IMG/VR virus record: IMGVR_UViG_3300042260_000483
Coordinates: 22,090 to 86,089 of that record
Strand: one strand, 5' to 3'
Origin: a virus
DNA length: 64,000 nucleotides
Made by a program: the position numbers and the translations under genes. The notes under the pieces are model-generated. The model did no database searches and had not been told where the DNA came from. It was given only the letters and a program-made list of their open reading frames with translations. Positions 30,467-39,300 of this stretch are shown piece by piece. Within the stretch, counting starts at the first letter, position 1; each line of letters begins with the position of its first letter.

Positions 30467-32119
30467 TTATTCAACTATTAAGTCAATTTTGTTACCCTTT
30501 GAATCTACTGCATCTGAAAGAACGAAGTAGAATAATCCTGCAGTATTTGTTAAAGGTGTTTTTGGTGTAAAAATCAATTTGTAAGGAGTCCCTACTTTAA
30601 TTCTTGCAGTTTTTAATTGGTCAATAGAACCAAACGTTAATCTACCATTTTCATGTGTAGAGAAATTAGTGATGGTATTACCTGTATCAAATATTACATT
30701 ATCCAATGTTAATTTAGATTCATCATAATTCATTACGACTTGTAAACCTGCTAATTCTGTTTTTGTTAATTTAGTAGTTAATACAACTTTACCACCTTCC
30801 AATGTAGATGATATACCCAATGTTGCTTTTTCAACTGCTAAAGTTTGATAAGCCATTGTTGTATTACTCATTGATTTGATTGAGTTTACTTGTTTACTAC
30901 TCACTGCGTTTGTATATTGTCCAGCACTTATTTTAGTTGCTATTACTGATGGGTCTGATGAATGTGACCAGTTCAAATCACCACCCCAAGCAAATACTGC
31001 ATAAACTTCTTTAATTGGAGTATCAATCAATACTCTGTTTTTAACAATACCATCTAACCAATTTTGATTCAATAAACCACTATACCATCTTACTGATGTT
31101 GAAGTGTTAGTAGGAATCATTGCAGTTGATGATACATCTTGTCCCATTATGTGTGCAAATAAAGCGTAAGAATCACCTTCACCGAATGCGTTATTATTAG
31201 TAGTTACTTTACCAATTTTCTTTTCCAATGTAGGTAAAGTAAAGTAGTTTCCAGTTCCACTAATATCAGTTTGTGAATGACCTAAGAATGCTTTGTATGC
31301 ATCCGATACGGTTACAATATCATTCATCCATGCTTTTTGGAATGCCGGTCCAACAAATACACCAACTGAATCTCCTACTTTAACTTGAGTTGTGAATAGT
31401 GCCTCACCACTACCATCCAATGGTAATTGTGCAATAGGTTGTTGAGACCAATCAATAGTGCCACTGCCATCTGATTTTAATCTCATCAATTGAACGTTAT
31501 GATCTGTGATGTTATATCCTTGTGGAAATAAAACTTTTACTTTGAATTGAGATGTATTACCCGTTACGTTATTTAAAGATGATGAACCACCGCCATAAAT
31601 AGTTCCCACATTCGAACCATCAATATCAGTACCAGTTGCTAAATCTAATTTGAAAATATTGTTGTAAGTATTTTGGTCTTTTAGAATGTATTTTTGAGTA
31701 GCAATCAATCCACTAATAGATGCATCTGCACGTTGAATAGTCAATTGACCAACATTCCAATCTACATTTGATTGATAATTCCACGGAGTTAACCCATACT
31801 GAACGTTCAAATCATTATCACTTGCACCACCATTGAATATAAACTTATAGTTATTCCAACCAGTATAGAAAGTTTGAGTAGATGAACCCTGATTAAATGT
31901 AGTTGAAACATATGTCAACGCTTTGTTGTTATATTGATATCTAAACCAAAGATAACGTGGATTCTTAATCACTTGTCCTTTTGATAATGTATATTTGACA
32001 GTGATGGTATCTCCAACTTTTAACCCAGTTGCAGGTGTTAAGGACTGACTAATAGTTAGTTGTCCAAATGATGTAAGTGATATTAAAAATATCCCCAAAA
32101 ATGTTAATAGTTTTTTCAT
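30467..32119 (-). CDS. Secreted dockerin/cohesin-like protein, 550 aa
   Basis: Signal peptide 1-19 (MKKLLTFLGIFLISLTSFG, cut before Q). A beta-rich N-terminal part (about 20-260), a dockerin-like helical part (SDAYKAFLGHS and GEGDSYALFAHIMG, about 270-330), GDLNWSHS (about 395) and a C-terminal cohesin-like domain (about 430-550, LAGLQVVMNYDESKLTLDNV). The order dockerin-like, GD(V/L)NxSHS, cohesin-like is shared with the 762-aa neighbour, so the two C-terminal halves are paralogous. It lacks the lectin domain. Self- or cross-assembly of the two on the cell surface is an attractive inference. Confidence 0.72.
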   Translation of the reverse strand: MKKLLTFLGIFLISLTSFGQLTISQSLTPATGLKVGDTITVKYTLSKGQVIKNPRYLWFRYQYNNKALTYVSTTFNQGSSTQTFYTGWNNYKFIFNGGASDNDLNVQYGLTPWNYQSNVDWNVGQLTIQRADASISGLIATQKYILKDQNTYNNIFKLDLATGTDIDGSNVGTIYGGGSSSLNNVTGNTSQFKVKVLFPQGYNITDHNVQLMRLKSDGSGTIDWSQQPIAQLPLDGSGEALFTTQVKVGDSVGVFVGPAFQKAWMNDIVTVSDAYKAFLGHSQTDISGTGNYFTLPTLEKKIGKVTTNNNAFGEGDSYALFAHIMGQDVSSTAMIPTNTSTSVRWYSGLLNQNWLDGIVKNRVLIDTPIKEVYAVFAWGGDLNWSHSSDPSVIATKISAGQYTNAVSSKQVNSIKSMSNTTMAYQTLAVEKATLGISSTLEGGKVVLTTKLTKTELAGLQVVMNYDESKLTLDNVIFDTGNTITNFSTHENGRLTFGSIDQLKTARIKVGTPYKLIFTPKTPLTNTAGLFYFVLSDAVDSKGNKIDLIVE

Positions 32120-32616
32120 TTTGTTAAATCCTTTACTATGCTTTCACATACTTTTTTAAGTGCTATACTTGCGGTTTGTTGATTAAACGAACCATCTTCT
32201 GCAACCACCAAAGTAGAAGTTGAAATTTCTTTACTTTGACCTTTCTGTATTGTCTTTTTTACAACTTTACCATTTCTTCGTAATTCACCAATAGCAATGA
32301 TTTCAGTCAAAGACACATCATTGTGATAAATACCGATATTTTGACCGATATTTTTTACATCAAAAAATACTAAACGGATTGTTATTTCTTCCTCCGCATC
32401 GGGAGTTAATTGATAATCTAAATCTTGAAATAATTCTTCTAAGATATTCTTTACACCCACTGCCATATTTCTTTGGCCAGCAAATGGTCCTAATCGAATT
32501 TCATTAGTTATTTCACCGATTTTAATTTTTTTGTCTTCTTGAGATGAATCTGATACAAATACTAATATTGTGCAGATACAAAAAATCTTAATTAAATTTA
32601 ATAGACCGTATTTCAC
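32116..32616 (-). CDS. Exported small protein, CsgG/YajG-like fold (tentative), 166 aa
   Basis: A hydrophobic N-terminal segment (about 7-22) followed by SDSSQEDKK looks like a signal peptide. The mature part (KKIKIGEITNEIRLGPFAGQRN, AVGVKNILEELFQDLDYQ, ASIALKKVCESIVKDLTK) follows the beta-alpha-beta order of CsgG/YajG-type periplasmic domains. The start is GTG at 32616 with AGGAGGT five bases upstream, the best Shine-Dalgarno site in the window. First gene of the export/lysis operon; overlaps the next by 4 nt. Confidence 0.62.
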   Translation of the reverse strand: MKYGLLNLIKIFCICTILVFVSDSSQEDKKIKIGEITNEIRLGPFAGQRNMAVGVKNILEELFQDLDYQLTPDAEEEITIRLVFFDVKNIGQNIGIYHNDVSLTEIIAIGELRRNGKVVKKTIQKGQSKEISTSTLVVAEDGSFNQQTASIALKKVCESIVKDLTK

Positions 32617-32688
32617 GTTACCTCCTGGTTTGGATTTAGGTAACCTTAATTTATGAAACTGATTTGTATAACATTTAAAATTTGTAAA

Positions 32689-32696
32689 TATAAATA
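32689..32696 (-). promoter_or_regulatory. Candidate late-promoter core (TATTTATA) before the export/lysis operon
   Basis: TATTTATA on the gene strand, just past the GT-operon terminator and about 73 nt before the GTG start at 32616. No TTTG-N20 box. It is the only promoter-like sequence in this gap. Confidence 0.42.
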
Positions 32697-32703
32697 CGAG
32701 ACT

Positions 32704-32734
32704 AAAAACAAAAAACTCACTATTAAGTGAGTTT
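32704..32734 (-). terminator. Intrinsic terminator ending the glycosyltransferase operon
   Basis: Perfect 9-bp stem (32713-32721 with 32726-32734), a 4-nt loop and a T-rich run on the minus strand. The stop codon of the last GT gene lies in the loop, so the terminator is embedded in the coding end. Confidence 0.85.
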
Positions 32735-33616
32735 ATTGTATTCTTCTGTTAATTTGGAGGTAGCAATTTTTTTAAATTCATCCTTTCGATTGTAAATACT
32801 CATATGATTTATATAGTGTCCTTGATTTCGATATCGATAATTTTCACAAACAACTATGTTTTTTAACTTAAATTGTTTGACAGGATTATTATCCAATCTC
32901 GAGATTTTTTCAGAAGCCCACATAATGTAAGTATCATCTGCAGGACCATAATGACCAAAGGATTCTGGTATACCGATTCGATTTAATAATTTAGCACTAA
33001 TACACGTAAACCATCCTCCTGCGAATTTGTAAGTTGGTTGTTCTGGTATCGTATTTACAACCGATTCAACTGATACCTCGCCTTTAATTCCACTATCTTT
33101 ATATGGATTATTAGTTAGATGATAATTTAATGGTTTATCTAAAAATGATTCATTAACTAAACAATCCCACGTATCATCCCATAATTTTACAATTTCGGGA
33201 GTGATGATAGTATAATCATATTCAGATAAAGCTGATAAACTACTTACCATATAAGGTAAAGTTCGTTCATCGAATACAATATCACTATCTAACCAAATAA
33301 AATAATCAGCATCTTCATATCTTTCTAAGACATCTCTTTTATGTGAGATACATCCTTTAATTGTTTCACTTGCATTGAAAGTTTTACTACACCAATCCAC
33401 ATCAGTAGATAATTTTAACAATTTATCTAAAAAATATGATTTTGGTAATGATGATTTTTTCCAATCAATCATATCATCTGCTATAGTCATTGCCACATCG
33501 ATTGTAAAATCAATTTTAGAATCTAATAAGAGAGATGATTTTTTTAATTGCAAAAGAATTTGCTCTAAATCATCAATCTCATGTGGTAATATAAATGTTG
33601 ATAAAACTATATTCAT
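32723..33616 (-). CDS. GT-A glycosyltransferase-like protein
   Basis: 297 aa. DYFIWLDSDIVFD (about 104-116) gives the DxD-type metal/nucleotide-sugar motif. YKFAGGWFTCIS and GPADDTYIMW are acceptor-side segments seen in family 2-like enzymes. It transfers a sugar from a nucleotide donor to an unknown acceptor; no membrane segment, so it acts in the cytoplasm. Last gene of the GT operon; 4-nt overlap with the upstream gene and terminator inside its 3' end. Confidence 0.75.
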   Translation of the reverse strand: MNIVLSTFILPHEIDDLEQILLQLKKSSLLLDSKIDFTIDVAMTIADDMIDWKKSSLPKSYFLDKLLKLSTDVDWCSKTFNASETIKGCISHKRDVLERYEDADYFIWLDSDIVFDERTLPYMVSSLSALSEYDYTIITPEIVKLWDDTWDCLVNESFLDKPLNYHLTNNPYKDSGIKGEVSVESVVNTIPEQPTYKFAGGWFTCISAKLLNRIGIPESFGHYGPADDTYIMWASEKISRLDNNPVKQFKLKNIVVCENYRYRNQGHYINHMSIYNRKDEFKKIATSKLTEEYNKLT

Positions 33617-34404
33617 TTGTATTTTGTTTTTATTAAGTTTTTAAGTGTATCATCCCTATCATACTGATGCACGATTGTAAATAATTCACCATTTGAAGTT
33701 TTTATCAAATCACCATCGATTGTAGCAAGTTCTTCACTACAAAGATGTTGTTTATCAAATCTAATTTTCAAATGTAATTGTGCAGCAAAACCTTCTTGTT
33801 GTTTTACAAACTGAACCTTATCTTTGAATTGATGTAATCTCAATAATATATTATATGCTGCTTGGTCTGCTAATTGTCCTGGATTTGAAGTTGTTAATGA
33901 CCATCTGTAAATATCGATGAATAAATCTTTAATAGCATCTTTTTTACCAACAATCGTTCCTGCACAATAAATTTCTTCGTTCTTCAACCATTCCCATTCA
34001 ATTGGAAATGATGTTCCTGCATTAATATGTGCCCAACTATCGTGATCAAAAATCAATGATTCAGAAAAAGCAAGGATATCACCTTTCATATTCTTATCTA
34101 ACCATTCAGTTGGATTTTTTTGAAATACAATATCTTTCACATCACACCATATAATAACATCAGTTTGTAAAGATTGTAATAAAACATACATATCTCTAAA
34201 TCTCTGAACTATTATATGTTGTTGTAATTCTGAACCATATAAACTCCATCCTTTACTTTTAAGATACTCAATCGTATCATTTGATATTTCATATACCAAC
34301 ATCAATTTCTCGCCGGTATATCCACTTTGTTCGATAGATTCTACAAATGGTTTTATATCTTCAATTCCGTATTTTGTTATACAACCTACTATTGTGTAAT
34401 TCAT
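33613..34404 (-). CDS. Glycosyltransferase-like protein (GT-A, DxD variant)
   Basis: 263 aa from ATG 34404 (MNYTIVGCITKYG), which overlaps the upstream stop by one base (TAATG); a longer start at 34425 is less likely. VIIWCDVKDIVFQKNPTEW (about 85-103) gives a DxxD-type segment like the DxD in sugar transferases, and GTSFPIEWEW, EEIYCAGTIVG with LADQAAYN are typical of nucleotide-diphospho-sugar transferases. Family not pinned. Member of the GT operon. Confidence 0.68.
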   Translation of the reverse strand: MNYTIVGCITKYGIEDIKPFVESIEQSGYTGEKLMLVYEISNDTIEYLKSKGWSLYGSELQQHIIVQRFRDMYVLLQSLQTDVIIWCDVKDIVFQKNPTEWLDKNMKGDILAFSESLIFDHDSWAHINAGTSFPIEWEWLKNEEIYCAGTIVGKKDAIKDLFIDIYRWSLTTSNPGQLADQAAYNILLRLHQFKDKVQFVKQQEGFAAQLHLKIRFDKQHLCSEELATIDGDLIKTSNGELFTIVHQYDRDDTLKNLIKTKYK

Positions 34405-35144
34405 TATTTTCCGTATTTTTTCCAATCGTTGTGTTTGAATAATCCTTCATTGTGTCCAACTTTGAAATCTTGTCTTGGCCACCAATATGCAATCTTTCTT
34501 TCCAAATCAATACCCTCACCCATAAATGGTTCGATTGCATCTAAATAAAATTGTTTTTTATATAAACAAGGATTGTTTGTCCAATTCCCATAACGAGATG
34601 TGGTGTAAAACATATCTTCACTTTTCTTAATTTGTTCTGGAAACTCAATATCAGGTTCACACCAATGAACTGAATCTAATAGATGTGGTGATGTAAGTTC
34701 GTGCCAATCATCATAGTATTCTAATTCTCTACCTTTATATTGAAATGAAAAATGTGGATGACCGGGTTCTCTTCTATGTCTTAAACGAACTACATCCAAT
34801 CCCATTTCTAATGCCTGATAACTTTTCTGTAATCTTAAAAATGTAGTTTCTTCGTTTTCGATTAGATTCCAATCATGCTCTAAAATAAGAACATAATCTG
34901 TTTGTGCATTTTCAGTTAAACGTTTGAATGCTTTACCAATTCCAATATTTTTTTGTAAACCAATACAATCAATACCAAAATGTGATGCAATTTTAATATC
35001 CTCCTCCGTTACTTCTTGAAAAAGAATAGTAACATCGTTTACCATATCGAATAACCCATTGTGGTAATATGTTGTCAGAGTGTCTACCAGAACTTGACCT
35101 GAATGCCATGCAAGTATTCCTACACTAATTGGTAGTTTTTTCAT
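34404..35144 (-). CDS. Glycosyltransferase family 2-like protein
   Basis: 246 aa. ISVGILAWHSGQVLVDTL at the start, NIGIGKAFKRL, and YVLILEHDWNLIENE in place of the DxD motif (EHDW variant). Domain length and the RLRHRREPGHPH segment suit a family 2-like cytoplasmic sugar transferase. The unusual EHD may change metal use. Overlaps the GT8-like gene by 20 nt. Confidence 0.7.
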   Translation of the reverse strand: MKKLPISVGILAWHSGQVLVDTLTTYYHNGLFDMVNDVTILFQEVTEEDIKIASHFGIDCIGLQKNIGIGKAFKRLTENAQTDYVLILEHDWNLIENEETTFLRLQKSYQALEMGLDVVRLRHRREPGHPHFSFQYKGRELEYYDDWHELTSPHLLDSVHWCEPDIEFPEQIKKSEDMFYTTSRYGNWTNNPCLYKKQFYLDAIEPFMGEGIDLERKIAYWWPRQDFKVGHNEGLFKHNDWKKYGK

Positions 35145-35868
35145 AGTAATTTTTTATATGATTCCAAATTTGTCTTATAATATTTCTTTTGTTAGTATGT
35201 CCACCCATCTTAGGACCAGTAAAGTGCCAGATATATGAATCATTTACAAACGAACCATCCTCATACTCATGCATGACCATATTATTCCAAATATATTCTA
35301 AATGATGAATTTCAGTTGGAAACAATTCATATGCTATAATATTAACAGGAGTTTGTTCACAAGCATTTGGTCCTTGTGGTCCGATTTTGTAAAAGAATGA
35401 CCAATAATCATAATACTTAGGCATCTGTTCTCTAATTGCTAAATATTTTTTCTTTGATAAAAATACAAATCCCGTATTAAAGTATTTATCTGCCGGAGTT
35501 TTTATATCAGGGTTAATTCTAATCCATTGTTGTAAATGACGATGTCCAGAAAATTCTCCACCTGCATCTGCTACAACACACATTTCATAATCTTTAGCAA
35601 CTTCGAATATATTTGGGGTATCCCATCTAACCATAGTATCTGCATCTACGATTAAAACTTTATCATATTCCAAATCAACTAAACGATTATCAAACCAGGG
35701 TTCAAAACATCCGTTTCCCCATGGCTCGAAATCATATACTTTTTTTTCATTTGCAATAATCAATTCAATATTCCACTTATTGCAATACCATTTCCAGGAT
35801 TCAATACATTCTGGTAATTGAGTATTAAATCCATTATACGCAGGTATAAAGATTATATTTTTACTCAT
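35125..35868 (-). CDS. GT8-like glycosyltransferase
   Basis: 247 aa from ATG 35868 (MSKNIIFIPAYNG), which overlaps the stop of the upstream GT by 4 nt (ATGA); a longer frame from 35940 runs inside that gene. KVLIVDADTMVRWDTPN is the DxD (DAD) motif, and YFNTGFVFLSKKKY and WHFTGPKMGG match GT8-type nucleotide-sugar transferases. It probably adds a hexose to a surface or virion polymer; donor and acceptor unknown. Confidence 0.78.
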   Translation of the reverse strand: MSKNIIFIPAYNGFNTQLPECIESWKWYCNKWNIELIIANEKKVYDFEPWGNGCFEPWFDNRLVDLEYDKVLIVDADTMVRWDTPNIFEVAKDYEMCVVADAGGEFSGHRHLQQWIRINPDIKTPADKYFNTGFVFLSKKKYLAIREQMPKYYDYWSFFYKIGPQGPNACEQTPVNIIAYELFPTEIHHLEYIWNNMVMHEYEDGSFVNDSYIWHFTGPKMGGHTNKRNIIRQIWNHIKNYYEKTTN

Positions 35869-36497
35869 CTCTGAATTGTTTCGTAATAATCGTTTTGTTT
35901 TTCCTGTCTTTGAATTTCTTTTGGATGGTATAAACACCAATCTTCTTCAGTTGGGAAATTTGAAAATGTGGTGTAACCTGTGATGGTTTCGTGAACTTTA
36001 TTCATCCACACAACGTCATCGGTTCTTTTGTAAATTCTCAATTGGTAATCGGGAAAATTTACCCAACCTTTTTCATTTACATTCCATCCCCATTTTTTAA
36101 TGTGAGATTCGGTTAATCCTTCAACGGTATTGATACGTGGAACGAATACTACATCTACTGGGTTGGATTCTAATACTTGAGGTAAATACTCAATTAATGT
36201 CTGATGTGGAATTTCATCTGCATCAATTTGAAAAATATAATCCTTACTACAATGTGATTTTAGATTATTTTTAAAAGTTGCAAAATCATTATTAAGTGGA
36301 AATGAAATAAGTGTATGATTATCTTGCATCATATCCATTACATTCAAATATTCTTTGACTTCTTGAGTAGCAGATGTTGAATCATATTGAATTACAACTT
36401 CATCTTCTGGTCTTATATGTAATTGTAAAAAGTTTAGTAATTTAACTATTTCTTCTAATTCATTACAAACCGTTATTGCGTAACTTATACTAATCAT
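35865..36497 (-). CDS. Glycosyltransferase family 2
   Basis: 210 aa. SYAITVCNELEEIVKLL at the N-terminus and IFQIDADEIPHQTLIEYL (DxD within DAD) are classical GT2 motifs (nucleotide-sugar binding and metal binding). The C-terminus (WCLYHPKEIQRQEKQ) is short. Overlaps both neighbours, as all genes in this operon do. A cytoplasmic, inverting sugar transferase. Confidence 0.8.
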   Translation of the reverse strand: MISISYAITVCNELEEIVKLLNFLQLHIRPEDEVVIQYDSTSATQEVKEYLNVMDMMQDNHTLISFPLNNDFATFKNNLKSHCSKDYIFQIDADEIPHQTLIEYLPQVLESNPVDVVFVPRINTVEGLTESHIKKWGWNVNEKGWVNFPDYQLRIYKRTDDVVWMNKVHETITGYTTFSNFPTEEDWCLYHPKEIQRQEKQNDYYETIQR

Positions 36498-37251
36498 TTT
36501 TTTTAATTTCTTTGTAAATACTATTTGCTATTATGTGATGACCTTCTAAAATTAAATGATTATCACCTTTATTTAAATTCTTATCAGAAAAATAATTTTC
36601 AATAACCAACAACGGATGATTTTCACTCAAATCATCGGTTGATGTGTATTCGTTTTCTTTATATTTTAAGGTTACAAAGTTTGAATATAATTTATGAGTT
36701 TTTAAAACTTCAACTGAATCTTTGGGGTATGCTATTATATAAACTAATACTCCATTTGATTCTAAAAAAGTTTTAAATTCATATAATTTATCATAGAAAT
36801 AAGTGTATGAATCTTTAAGAATAGTATCATTATCCAACCCAAGCACTTGTCTTTCATATTCCAACGTAGAATAATCAGTTTTTTCTAATATCTCACCCGA
36901 TGGTAATTTAAATATAAATGGGTCTCTAGAAAATTCTGTAAGTTGAAATACGCAAATTTTATAATTTTCTAAATTAGAAGGATTGTTATAGAATTCAGTA
37001 GCAAAAGTTAATGATTCCATATTAGAACCACCATTTCTTGATTTAGTAATATATTCAACTCCTAATTGGTTAGCCAATAAAGCAGGCCAACGATTTTGGT
37101 ATATAAAATTTAATTGAGCATCATCTAATGTTTTAAGTGAATCTGGAAACTGAGGTCTATCCTGTTTCCATACCACCGAATCTAAACCTGAAAAGAATTG
37201 TAATGATTCTCCCCAAGTGAATGAACATCCTAATGCTAGTATATTATTCAT
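36490..37251 (-). CDS. SGNH/GDSL-like protein in the glycosyltransferase operon
   Basis: 253 aa. Block I is ILALGCSFTWGESLQ (GCS in place of GDS), a middle SRNGGSNMESL region with the Gly/Asn of blocks II-III, and block V DNHLILEGHH with Asp and His. Embedded between two GT genes with 8-nt overlaps, so it probably modifies the same glycan (acetyl transfer or removal). It is the closest relative, by eye, of the SGNH protein at 6539 (both have SFTWGE). Substrate unknown. Confidence 0.68.
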   Translation of the reverse strand: MNNILALGCSFTWGESLQFFSGLDSVVWKQDRPQFPDSLKTLDDAQLNFIYQNRWPALLANQLGVEYITKSRNGGSNMESLTFATEFYNNPSNLENYKICVFQLTEFSRDPFIFKLPSGEILEKTDYSTLEYERQVLGLDNDTILKDSYTYFYDKLYEFKTFLESNGVLVYIIAYPKDSVEVLKTHKLYSNFVTLKYKENEYTSTDDLSENHPLLVIENYFSDKNLNKGDNHLILEGHHIIANSIYKEIKKND

Positions 37252-37768
37252 TTACTCCCTTTTCTGCAACTTCAGTTTGAATCGTATCTCTTTGAGTTGT
37301 GGTAGTTCCACCCTCTTTAAATAACGTTCGTAAAAATCCTTCTTCAAATCTAATCTCCCAAACATTCTGAATATTATCTAAAATATAAGTTCTATAATTA
37401 GCCATTTTAGATGAATATACTTTTGAATTCGTTTTTATATAAGTTTCAAATAATTGTTTACCATCGTTTGAAAATAATTTTAACAATTCTTCTAATGCTT
37501 GATCTGATTTTATGGGGATTCGTTTATCTCTTAATTTATTTATAAGATTTGTAAAATCAATTGGTTTAACATCATTTAATTTAATACAATGTATTTTACC
37601 ATCAATTTTACCAATAACAAATACATAACGAGATTGATCACCAACTTTAGTAGGAGGTGTTCCACCTGCATAAGTAGAAATTCGATAAATGTTTCTGGGT
37701 TTTATCTCACCTTTACTTACCCTAACTTCCGGTTTTAAAAATTGTTTATACTGACCTGTGTATGCCAT
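37244..37768 (-). CDS. Hypothetical protein, 174 aa
   Basis: Starts MAYTGQYKQFLKPEVR at ATG 37768, one base after the stop of the upstream GT4; the longer frame from 37804 runs inside that gene. An N-terminal beta-rich part (RNIYRISTYAGGT, YVFVIGKIDGKIHCIKL) and a helical C-terminal half. Not recognised; it resembles small virion-associated proteins rather than an enzyme. Its place in the GT operon may reflect co-regulation only. Confidence 0.6.
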   Translation of the reverse strand: MAYTGQYKQFLKPEVRVSKGEIKPRNIYRISTYAGGTPPTKVGDQSRYVFVIGKIDGKIHCIKLNDVKPIDFTNLINKLRDKRIPIKSDQALEELLKLFSNDGKQLFETYIKTNSKVYSSKMANYRTYILDNIQNVWEIRFEEGFLRTLFKEGGTTTTQRDTIQTEVAEKGVNE

Positions 37769-37769
37769 T

Positions 37770-39032
37770 TTATAATTTTTTAATTTCAGGTAATTTAAGT
37801 TCAACTTTCTGTTTTATCGTTACATATTTATCAAATACATTTTTCATTACTTCATGCATCTTTGATAAAGAAAACTTATTTACAATATTAGTTTTCAATC
37901 CTGCAGATTTCTTTAAATGTTTATTGTAGTTTTTATGTAAATCTAAAATTGATTGTGCTGCTTTTGTATAATCGACTGAAAACCATTTTGATTCTTTTAG
38001 TAAAAATTGATTAGATGCAGATTGATGCACCGGTGTTAATTCACCTTCTAAATATATTGTATTTTCTGCTGGTAAGAAATCAATCAATCCACTCCAATTT
38101 GAAACTAAAATTGGTTTACCCGTAGTTGCAAATTCTGCAAGAGGTCTTCCATACCCTTCACCTTTAGTAAATGAAATCATCGCCTTTACTTTTGGGTGAT
38201 GATATAAATCACTCATATTTGATTCGGATAAATCACCGAATAACAAATAAATTGGAGGACACTTATCACCAAATTCTTTAGTAAGTTGGTTAATTTTATT
38301 TGCAACGATTTCTCTATCTCCTACCGAAAATCCTGCCATTGAGGTTTTCAAAATAAGACCAGGTTGTTTATCTTTAGCAACATTTTTAAAGACGGTGCAG
38401 AATGTTTTTATCATCATACCCACATCTTTTCTATCTTGTCCTAAATCACCTTGTAACCAATGACCTACATACAAATAATTAAAATCAGTTTTAATATCAG
38501 ATAAAACATCTACATCTGATGTTGGAGTTAAAAACGTATCTAAATCGACACCTTCAAATACAACTTCAATTGGAGTAGATACTTTAATATCTCTAATTTT
38601 TTGTTTTGTTTGGTTATTTACTTCGGTGAATGTAGTAGTTTCTAATACTTGTTTTGTAAATTCTGATGGAACTAAAACTAAATCCATTAAATTACACCCA
38701 TCGATAAATTCTTTAGGTGCTATTGTAGTTTCTACACCCGCAGTTACTCCAATATTATATTTACCAACTTTTTTGAATTCATTTGCAACTGAAACTTGCA
38801 CAAATACATCGGGTTGTCTATCCAATGTAACTGCAATATTTTGTAGTATTTTTTGACCAAATTCGGTTGATGGGTCTAATTGATTTTGTGGGGTTGTTCC
38901 CCATCTTGTTGGAACAATTTTCACATCAAATTTATCCATTGCAAATATAGATTTTAATAAATCTCTAGAATGGTCTCCATAACCACTACGGGTTGCAATT
39001 GGTGCTTGAAATAACAATAATGGTTTATTCAT
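37770..39032 (-). CDS. GT4-type glycosyltransferase
   Basis: 420 aa. GT-B fold with FQAPIATRSGYGDHSRDL at the start and SFTKGEGYGRPLAEFATTGKP near residue 285-305, the E-x7-E nucleotide-sugar motif of retaining GT4 enzymes, followed by PILVSNWSG. It transfers a sugar, usually a hexose, in polysaccharide or glycoprotein synthesis. It overlaps the 91-aa gene by 8 nt. The second GT4 gene in the operon (39300) is only distantly similar. Confidence 0.82.
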   Translation of the reverse strand: MNKPLLLFQAPIATRSGYGDHSRDLLKSIFAMDKFDVKIVPTRWGTTPQNQLDPSTEFGQKILQNIAVTLDRQPDVFVQVSVANEFKKVGKYNIGVTAGVETTIAPKEFIDGCNLMDLVLVPSEFTKQVLETTTFTEVNNQTKQKIRDIKVSTPIEVVFEGVDLDTFLTPTSDVDVLSDIKTDFNYLYVGHWLQGDLGQDRKDVGMMIKTFCTVFKNVAKDKQPGLILKTSMAGFSVGDREIVANKINQLTKEFGDKCPPIYLLFGDLSESNMSDLYHHPKVKAMISFTKGEGYGRPLAEFATTGKPILVSNWSGLIDFLPAENTIYLEGELTPVHQSASNQFLLKESKWFSVDYTKAAQSILDLHKNYNKHLKKSAGLKTNIVNKFSLSKMHEVMKNVFDKYVTIKQKVELKLPEIKKL

Positions 39033-39300
39033 TTTCTTCTCTTTTTCTTTGTTCTTCTTCTTGTCTTAAACACCTTTCGATGGATAATTCAATTAACTTT
39101 GTAATATTTTCTAATTTATCAGGTTCATTTGGTGCGTTATACATCTCAAATACAGTCGATTCAACTTCTCTATCCGCAAGAACCATTACATGGTAATCTT
39201 CACATAATTCTCTATTTTTGTAAATAGCCTCACGAGATGATTCGATTTGTTGAGGTGACCAAGTTCCTGGCATTCTAATGATGAATATTGGTTTACTCAT
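39025..39300 (-). CDS. Hypothetical protein between two GT4 genes, 91 aa
   Basis: Starts MSKPIFIIRMPGTWSPQQI; a small alpha/beta domain with a Glu/Arg-rich C-terminal helix (RCLRQEEEQRKREENE). It overlaps both neighbours (1 nt and 8 nt), so its translation is coupled to the GT4 genes. Not recognised; it could be a small partner of a transferase. Confidence 0.6.
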   Translation of the reverse strand: MSKPIFIIRMPGTWSPQQIESSREAIYKNRELCEDYHVMVLADREVESTVFEMYNAPNEPDKLENITKLIELSIERCLRQEEEQRKREENE

